Source: Candidatus Gastranaerophilales bacterium (lineage in GTDB: Bacteria; Cyanobacteriota; Vampirovibrionia; Gastranaerophilales; Gastranaerophilaceae). Taken from it: a stretch of 64,000 bases of DNA. The DNA is taken from contig CALUQE010000002.1 of the NCBI GenBank assembly GCA_944322845.1, positions 82,367 through 146,366 of the forward strand. The letters are read 5' to 3'. The stretch's first letter is position 1, and every line of letters starts with the position of its first letter. The position numbers and the translations under genes are program-made. Positions 58,934 to 64,000 of the stretch are shown piece after piece. The notes below the pieces were generated by a model, which saw only the letters and a list, made by a program, of their open reading frames with translations, did no database searches and was not told the DNA's origin.

Positions 58934-59584
58934 TTATCCTAAAGCAACACTGCCCTGAGACTTAATGCTTGTTTCATCTTCTGAATCAACAAAACTCAAG
59001 AATAAGAGTTTAATTAATTGAAAATCATCTTCGAATCTTCTAACAGTAGATTGGAATGTGTTATAACATACAACAGCAACGATTGCAACGCCTAAACCAA
59101 ATGCAGTTGCTATCAAAGCAGAACCGATACCCATTGCAACTGCAGCTGACTGATTACCTTGAGATGCCAAATCCTGAAAGGTATAAAGGATTCTTACAAC
59201 TGTACCGAACAAACCTAAGAAAGGAGCAACACCGCCGATTGTACCTAAAATAGTTAATCTGTGTTCAAGTTTTCTTGTTGCTAAAGCAGAAGCAATATCA
59301 AATGATCTTGAGAAACCGCTCTTTTGCTCTGAAAAAATTCTTACAGCTTCTTCAGTAACTTCTCCGATAATTCCTCCGCACTGAACTGCTAGATTTTGAG
59401 CTCCCATAAGATTATTTTTAGATAATTCTTTTTGCAGCTTTGGAATAAATTCAATTACGTTTCTTTTGTTAGCATTATAGAATGCTGCCCTGTCTATAGC
59501 TACTGCCACAGTTAATATTGAACATATTAATATCGGCAGTAATACCGGCCAGTCCAGTTGAATTGAATGTAATAATAGTTCCAT
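58934..59584 (-). CDS. exbB: ExbB/TolQ-family proton-channel protein
   Basis: 216 residues, MotA/TolQ/ExbB family. Three membrane helices are visible; the conserved channel segments are RLTILGTIGGVAPFLGLFGT with VVRILYTFQDLA and VAMGIGSALIATAFGLGVAI. With ExbD it forms the inner-membrane motor that energises TonB or TolA. It lies 31 bases after the TonB-like gene. Start ATG 59584. Confidence 0.93.
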   Translation of the reverse strand: MELLLHSIQLDWPVLLPILICSILTVAVAIDRAAFYNANKRNVIEFIPKLQKELSKNNLMGAQNLAVQCGGIIGEVTEEAVRIFSEQKSGFSRSFDIASALATRKLEHRLTILGTIGGVAPFLGLFGTVVRILYTFQDLASQGNQSAAVAMGIGSALIATAFGLGVAIVAVVCYNTFQSTVRRFEDDFQLIKLLFLSFVDSEDETSIKSQGSVALG

Positions 59585-59615
59585 AATATTTACCTCATAT
59601 ACTCTTATACTCTAA

Positions 59616-60803
59616 TTAATATCTTGATGCATTGAATACGTTATAATCAAATGTAAACTGTATATCAATACTTTGTCCTTTAAAATCAGCCGGCAAAGGT
59701 CTGAATGGTGCTGTCAACTCAACAGCTTTTAATGCTGCCTGATCGGCCGACGGCATTCCTGAAGATTTTTGCACCCTGCAGGATAATAATCTGCCATCTT
59801 TTGCTATCTTAAATAATAGCACAACGCGCTTACTTTCATTTCCCTTTGGAGGATCCCAATTTAACTTAATCCTTCTTTGTAATTCTCTCATATATGGACC
59901 GAAATCCGGTTCTCTTAAAGCATCTATGCCGGGAGCACCACCGCCGCCGCCTGGATTACCCAGATTTCCCGAACCGCTTGAACCGCGGGAAAGCTGACTG
60001 CCGCTGCTGCCTGCCGATGGAGATAATGAAGGTCTTGGTGCATATGAGCTGCCCTTTGCTCCGCCGGAAGTTGCTGAACTGCCGGACTTTGCACCTATAG
60101 GAGCAGATGTCCCGCCAATAGGTCCCGTCGATAAAGTTTTACCTGTAGGAGCTGCCTTCGGAGCAGGCACTGTGAACTTAGAAGAAGGTTTTGCAACCGG
60201 CGTAGGAGCTGAAACAGGTTTTGCTGAAGGTCTTGCTGTCGGCGGAGCAGGTTTTGCCGGTGATGGTTTTGTCTGTGCCTGCGGCTGTGCAGTCTTTTTA
60301 GACGGAGTTGACTGAGCTTTTTTCACCGGTTGCTGTTGTTGAACCTGTTTCTTTATTTGTTTTTGCTGCTGCTTAATCATCTGATTAGCTCGTTGAGAAG
60401 CAGCCGATGGTTTTGAAGCCTTCTTTGGCGCAGGAGAAGGCATCGAGACTTTTCGCTTTGGATCATTTATACCTCCGCTTCTGGAATTCATATCAGAACG
60501 ATTTTTAGTATTCGGATCCCTAGGCTGCCCCTCTTTGTCTACAAGAACAAACTCTATATCTTTTTTTAACTGTGCCTGAGGTTTTTTAAATAAACTTAAG
60601 TTTATGCCCATTAATGTCAGAGCCACAGTTATAAGCCATATTAACAAGACTACAGCAGGATGCATGGCAGAAGATATCGCAAGAGATCTCTTTATCGGAA
60701 TAACTTCCGGTCTGCTTGTTACGATTGAAGGCAAGGTATATTCTTCAATATTCTTATCTTCATCCTCATCCTGTATAAAACTATTTCTACTAATTAATGA
60801 CAC
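59616..60803 (-). CDS. TonB/TolA-like protein
   Basis: 395 residues. One inner-membrane helix (about 48-70, HPAVVLLIWLITVALTLMGI), then a long Pro/Ser/Lys/Gln-rich periplasmic spacer (about 100-285, QQQKQIKKQVQQQQPVKKAQ and AKPAPPTARPSAKPVSAPTP), a Gly-rich stretch and a TonB_C-type domain (about 300-395, MRELQRRIKLNWDPPKGNES, VQKSSGMPSADQAALKAVEL). With the following ExbB and two ExbD it should carry energy to the outer membrane. TonB and TolA are hard to tell apart; the C-terminal pattern fits TonB/TolA energy transducers in general. Start ATG 60803. Confidence 0.88.
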   Translation of the reverse strand: MSLISRNSFIQDEDEDKNIEEYTLPSIVTSRPEVIPIKRSLAISSAMHPAVVLLIWLITVALTLMGINLSLFKKPQAQLKKDIEFVLVDKEGQPRDPNTKNRSDMNSRSGGINDPKRKVSMPSPAPKKASKPSAASQRANQMIKQQQKQIKKQVQQQQPVKKAQSTPSKKTAQPQAQTKPSPAKPAPPTARPSAKPVSAPTPVAKPSSKFTVPAPKAAPTGKTLSTGPIGGTSAPIGAKSGSSATSGGAKGSSYAPRPSLSPSAGSSGSQLSRGSSGSGNLGNPGGGGGAPGIDALREPDFGPYMRELQRRIKLNWDPPKGNESKRVVLLFKIAKDGRLLSCRVQKSSGMPSADQAALKAVELTAPFRPLPADFKGQSIDIQFTFDYNVFNASRY

Positions 60804-60873
60804 TTTACCTTATCTCTCTTTTATTACTCTTTAAGAATAATAAATATTATCATAAATTAAATTAATCTACTTA

Positions 60874-61623
60874 CTAATTTTCATAACTATAACCAGAGGT
60901 AGAAACCGTAATCGGCTGAGTTAACATTAAGTCAATACAAGAATTTGCCGGTATTTCCACTTCATTTCCTTTATCCCATACAGATTTAACTAAACCGCCG
61001 CCAGCACCAACAGCAGTACCCAATGCAGCACCTCTGCCAACATTTCCTCCCGCAAGTGCTCCAAAAACCAAGCCGGAAAGAGCACCCGCAGCACTACCTG
61101 CAGCTAAATCTTTTGCATATTCCTTTGTTACATCTAATTTCGTACCGCCGATTAACACTCCTGTATTATCATCGGTTTTAATTACAGCTGATATAGGAAT
61201 TTGCGTGCCATAAGGCGTAAAGATTTGAGTAAATCTTATGCTTAACTTACCGTTCATACTACCGCGTTTTGCTTTAGAAGCTTCAATTACAGTTCCTGAA
61301 ATAGTACTTCCTACCGGTGCAATTAACTTATTGTTATAATAAAAGTCTGAATTCAATGCAAGTGTTACGGTTTGTCCGACGCTTGCAGTTGCCGATGATA
61401 TAGGCGCAGTTAACATTGCAGGCATAGATGTACCTGCCGGCACCATTACAACATTACCGTGTAAAGGCTGGCTTGAGCTGTACTGCATCGGCTGCTGAAC
61501 ATAATTACTGTTATAAACAGGTTGAGTTTGTATTTGTTCAAAGGAATAATTTGACGCTGCTAGAGATATATTCATAGAGCAAAATGATAAAATTAAAGAT
61601 GTAGCAATTAACTTATTCTTCAT
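60874..61623 (-). CDS. Secreted beta-rich protein with glycine-zipper region
   Basis: Not recognised; 249 residues with a signal peptide (KLIATSLILSFCSMNISLAA). A beta-rich domain (VPAGTSMPAMLTAPISSATA, VTLALNSDFYYNNKLIAPVG) shares its pattern with the downstream-region neighbour at 61672, so the two are likely paralogues. A small-residue glycine-zipper stretch (AGSAAGALSGLVFGALAGGN, about 180-210) could insert in or stack against a membrane. The C-terminus returns to the beta pattern (IPANSCIDLMLTQPITV). It has its own promoter and a strong GGGGAGGG ribosome-binding site. Confidence 0.72.
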   Translation of the reverse strand: MKNKLIATSLILSFCSMNISLAASNYSFEQIQTQPVYNSNYVQQPMQYSSSQPLHGNVVMVPAGTSMPAMLTAPISSATASVGQTVTLALNSDFYYNNKLIAPVGSTISGTVIEASKAKRGSMNGKLSIRFTQIFTPYGTQIPISAVIKTDDNTGVLIGGTKLDVTKEYAKDLAAGSAAGALSGLVFGALAGGNVGRGAALGTAVGAGGGLVKSVWDKGNEVEIPANSCIDLMLTQPITVSTSGYSYEN

Positions 61624-61647
61624 TATTATAAACCCTCCCCTTATTAC

Positions 61648-61675
61648 ATTTTATTATCAATGAATGATTTGTCAA
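61648..61675 (-). promoter_or_regulatory. Promoter of the 60874-61623 gene
   Basis: On the minus strand a perfect TTGACA (61675-61670), 16 bases, TAAAAT (61653-61648). The -35 overlaps the stop codon of the upstream gene. Leader is about 18 bases. Confidence 0.65.
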
Positions 61676-62250
61676 TTTATTATTGTATGAGTCATGTGAA
61701 GCGGTGCTACTAAAACCACTATCAGATCCGCACCGGAAGCAATTGTCACATGCTCGCCCATTTTTCGCTGTGCACCGGGCACACACTGTAAAGTTCCCAT
61801 AGCTCTGAACATCGCCCAGCGCTGATAATGCGGAACTCTTATATATTTCTCTGGCGGTGTTAATTGCCCGCCTATAATATTGTTATTACTTGTATAAATA
61901 TAAGCTTTGATAGGAATTTCATATCCGTCAGACAGGTACATTTTATTAACAAACACGCGCATAGCTGCATTTGTACCTCTTATCGGCTCATTTTTCTTAT
62001 CAATATACCCTTCAAGTTTTGTTCCTTGAGGAATTACATTCTTATTGTAAAGATAAATATCAGCAACTGCCTCAAAATAGACTTTATCCCCTTCTTCACA
62101 ATATGCAGTAGAAAACTCTTGAAGTGATATAACCGGAATGTGTGTTCCCGCCGGAACATCAAATTCATGATAATCCCTTAATGACAATTCTGCCGCAGAA
62201 ACAGAAATACCAAATATAAAAACTAATAACAAAGTAATTAAATATCTCAT
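61672..62250 (-). CDS. Secreted beta-rich protein, paralogue of the neighbour
   Basis: Not recognised; 192 residues from ATG 62250 (a TTG one codon earlier is less likely). The signal peptide is RYLITLLLVFIFGISVSAAE. The mature part repeats the neighbour's pattern in order: VPAGTHIPVISLQEFSTAYC, then a NKNVIPQGTKLEGYIDKKNE block, YEIPIKAYIYTSNNN, and an end ASGADLIVVLVAPL. It lacks the glycine-zipper insert. A periplasmic or surface role is likely; the exact function is unknown. Confidence 0.72.
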   Translation of the reverse strand: MRYLITLLLVFIFGISVSAAELSLRDYHEFDVPAGTHIPVISLQEFSTAYCEEGDKVYFEAVADIYLYNKNVIPQGTKLEGYIDKKNEPIRGTNAAMRVFVNKMYLSDGYEIPIKAYIYTSNNNIIGGQLTPPEKYIRVPHYQRWAMFRAMGTLQCVPGAQRKMGEHVTIASGADLIVVLVAPLHMTHTIIN

Positions 62251-62291
62251 CAATTACATTATATAATGCTTAAAGTTTAATTGTAAACTTT

Positions 62292-62951
62292 TTACCCTTT
62301 TTCAAAATCCTTTAAATACTCTTTTACAAGATTTATAGGTGTTGCAAAACCAATACCGATATTAGAAATGTTATTATCAGGATTATAAATTGCCTGATTA
62401 ATACCAATAATCTCCCCCTTAGTATTCAGCAACGGTCCTCCGGACGAACCCGGATTAATTGCGGCATCTGTTTGTATGCGATTTTTTGCATAATCTATAC
62501 GTGAAATAATTCCCTGAGTTAAAGTTCCGCTAAATCCAAACGGATTGCCTATTGCTAAAACTTTTTCACCAACTTTAATTTTTTCGGAATTACCAAGCTT
62601 AACTGTTTTAAAATCTCTTTTTGCATCAATTTTCAGTAGAGCTATATCTTTATTTTCTCCAAGTCTTTTCAAGACCTTAGCATCATAATTTTGTCCGTTA
62701 TTTGTTGTTACGACTACTGCATTTCCAACATCAATAACATGCGCACTTGTTAGTATAACGCCGCTTTTATCAATAATACATCCTGTACCGCAGGATAAAC
62801 CGTCTGAGAGCTGTGAATCTACAGTGACAATAGCAGGATTTATATCTTCATATATAGCAACGGCACTCTTTTCCAGCTTGCCGAAGCTAAAAGGAAAAAC
62901 CGGTAAAGATAATAGCATAAGCATAGTTGTATAAATTATTTTCTTATACAT
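62292..62951 (-). CDS. HtrA/DegP-type serine protease without PDZ domain
   Basis: 219 residues from ATG 62951, which has AGGAG 5 bases upstream; an ATG 18 bases earlier would overlap that site. N-terminal signal (TTMLMLLSLPVFPFSFG). S1C trypsin-like fold with an intact catalytic triad: His71 in LTSAHVID, Asp102 in NKDIALLKID and Ser170 in NPGSSGGPLL. The HtrA landmark IGNPFGFSGTLTQGIIS is also present. The protein ends right after the protease domain, so the substrate-sensing PDZ domains of DegP are missing; such single-domain forms exist in other bacteria. Two Cys (LSCGTGC) near the His loop may form a disulfide. Confidence 0.92.
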   Translation of the reverse strand: MYKKIIYTTMLMLLSLPVFPFSFGKLEKSAVAIYEDINPAIVTVDSQLSDGLSCGTGCIIDKSGVILTSAHVIDVGNAVVVTTNNGQNYDAKVLKRLGENKDIALLKIDAKRDFKTVKLGNSEKIKVGEKVLAIGNPFGFSGTLTQGIISRIDYAKNRIQTDAAINPGSSGGPLLNTKGEIIGINQAIYNPDNNISNIGIGFATPINLVKEYLKDFEKG

Positions 62952-62983
62952 ATACTCTCCTGATTTCATCCAAATAATGACAA

Positions 62984-63013
62984 ATAATACTGGTTATCTC
63001 AATTACCGCGCAA
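62984..63013 (-). promoter_or_regulatory. Promoter of the HtrA-like protease gene
   Basis: On the minus strand TTGCGC (63013-63008), 18 bases, TATTAT (62989-62984). Predicted start near 62977. Confidence 0.45.
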
Positions 63014-63032
63014 AAAGCTTATAGGATATATA

Positions 63033-63061
63033 TTGCAAGGTTTCAAATTTTAATGTATAAT
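63033..63061 (+). promoter_or_regulatory. Promoter of the DUF561 gene
   Basis: TTGCAA (63033-63038), exactly 17 bases, perfect TATAAT (63056-63061). Transcription should start near 63068-63069, where an in-frame ATG lies; the main start at 63105 is further down with its own AAGGAG. Confidence 0.75.
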
Positions 63062-63104
63062 AAACAAGATGTTTTTATCACAATCGACACAGAAGGAGAA
63101 AATT

Positions 63105-63860
63105 ATGTCAAGAATTGAAAGTTTTAAACGAGCTTTGGAAGAAAAAAGAGCAGTTAAAATTATTGCAGGTATAGATAATTTTGATATTGACAGCATAAAA
63201 AAAATTGTAACAGCTGCTTCTAATTCAGGCGCAAGCGCTGTTGATATTTGTGCTAATCCTGACATTGTTGCTGAAATAAGACACATGACAGACTTACCTT
63301 TGTTTGTTTCTTCAGTAAAGCCTCTTGAACTGGCTCATGCGGTAATTTTAGGTGCAGATGCTATTGAACTCGGAAATTTTGATGCTTTATACAAAAAAGG
63401 ACTATCTTATACAGCAGAGGATGTGCTTAGACTTGCTAGAGAAACCAGAGAGCTTATCGGTGATGAGGTATTCTTCTGTGTAACAATACCTGGTGAACTT
63501 GAAATTTCTGAACAAATTGAATTAGCAAGAAAACTTGAAGAATTAGGAATTAATCTTATCCAAACAGAAGGACATTTCTCTAATGAAACACCTTCTAACG
63601 GAGTAAGAGGACTTATTGAAAGAGCTGAATTAACATTATCTAATACAATTGAACTTTCAAGAAATATTGATTTGCCGGTTATGACTGCAACAGGTATTAA
63701 CCCTACAACAGCAGCTCTTGCATTTGCAGCAGGTGCTTCAGCTATCGGATGCGGTTCTTGTGTTAACAAACTTGATTCAGAAATTGCAATGCTTGCTGTT
63801 TCAAAAAGTCTTGTTGAAATTGCAGAACGCAATGCCCAATACACTGTAGAATTAGTTTAA
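63105..63860 (+). CDS. DUF561/Ycf23 family protein
   Basis: 251 residues, predicted TIM barrel. It resembles DUF561 proteins of cyanobacteria and Ycf23 of algal plastids: RALEEKRAVKIIAGIDNFD at the start, GASAVDICANPDIV, LAHAVILGADAIELGNFDAL and the C-terminal phosphate-binding-like TATGINPTTAALAFAAGASA with IGCGSCVNKL. Function is not established. ATG 63105 has AAGGAG and matches the family N-terminus. A longer form from ATG 63069 in the same frame would start exactly at the predicted transcript end. A terminator follows at 63886. Confidence 0.87.
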   Translation: MSRIESFKRALEEKRAVKIIAGIDNFDIDSIKKIVTAASNSGASAVDICANPDIVAEIRHMTDLPLFVSSVKPLELAHAVILGADAIELGNFDALYKKGLSYTAEDVLRLARETRELIGDEVFFCVTIPGELEISEQIELARKLEELGINLIQTEGHFSNETPSNGVRGLIERAELTLSNTIELSRNIDLPVMTATGINPTTAALAFAAGASAIGCGSCVNKLDSEIAMLAVSKSLVEIAERNAQYTVELV

Positions 63861-63885
63861 TAATTAATTTTATATAAATTAACAA

Positions 63886-63923
63886 CAAAAAAGATCTTTC
63901 AAAATATTGAAAGGTCTTTTTTG
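63886..63923 (+). terminator. Terminator of the DUF561 gene
   Basis: A 16-bp stem with one T-G pair (63886-63901 with 63908-63923), 6-base loop, A-run before and T-run in the 3' arm. The remaining bases to 64000 are AT-rich with nothing recognised. Confidence 0.85.
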
Positions 63924-64000
63924 TTACGAAATGTAACAATTTTAAATAAAATCCTAAAGTTTTTTGAATTTTATGCCGTTAACCATGGAAAGGGACTAAT

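Overview
The window reads as AT-rich chromosomal DNA from a non-photosynthetic relative of Cyanobacteria, most likely Vampirovibrionia/Melainabacteria and probably Gastranaerophilales. Three things support this. RNA polymerase beta' is split into separate rpoC1 and rpoC2 genes, and rpoC2 carries a very long trigger-loop insertion of cyanobacterial type. Two genes resemble cyanobacteria/plastid families (DUF3326 and DUF561/Ycf23). The cell envelope is of the diderm type (heptose kinase, O-antigen ligase-like protein, MlaD, ExbB/ExbD/TonB), and there are flagellar export genes. The assignment is inferred from gene content, not computed from a phylogeny. No tRNA, rRNA, CRISPR array, insertion sequence or prophage was seen, and no gene-free stretch exceeds 300 bases.

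Layout. 1-8.9 kb: partial lysS, a small lineage-type protein, rimP-nusA closed by a strong terminator, then a minus-strand run of heptose kinase, DUF4330-like protein, O-antigen ligase-like protein, ligA and a small membrane protein. 9-14.3 kb: two unknown proteins, a CNNM/CBS membrane protein divergent from a DUF3326 gene, and trigger factor. 14.4-23.4 kb: rpoB-rpoC1-rpoC2 on the minus strand. 23.7-33.3 kb: an accessory-looking region with a large unknown protein, a lytic transglycosylase without signal peptide, and a three-gene plus-strand operon (membrane protein with an acidic linker, a very acidic HTH-tailed protein, and a zinc-ribbon P-loop ATPase with a helical-repeat tail). This operon is the best candidate for an undescribed system. 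33.3-43.8 kb: rnpA without rpmH, an MlaD-like protein, upp, a lone LuxR-type HTH, the run rny-ymdB-PHP-pseudopilin-LOG, and leuS. 43.8-51.6 kb: flagellar type III export genes (fliP, fliQ, fliR, flhB, flhA) with a PilZ protein, interrupted by an opposite-strand unknown gene that seems to lack a normal start codon. 51.7-64 kb: a 1043-residue coiled-coil/GLUG-like protein, a small unknown gene, holA-holB, a TonB-ExbB-ExbD-ExbD operon, two related secreted proteins, a short HtrA-like protease, and a DUF561 gene.

Regulation. Promoters follow a sigma-70-like pattern: a TTGCAA- or TTTACA-like -35, about 17 bases, then TATAAT or TATTAT. In several cases the -10 box lies only 6-9 bases before the start codon (rnpA, DUF3326, mlaD-like, luxR-like HTH, holA), which predicts leaderless or nearly leaderless mRNAs. 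The clearest oddity is at holA, where the start codon sits inside the 3' arm of the terminator of the preceding gene. Gene starts were chosen from visible ribosome-binding sites and promoters and often differ from the longest reading frame.
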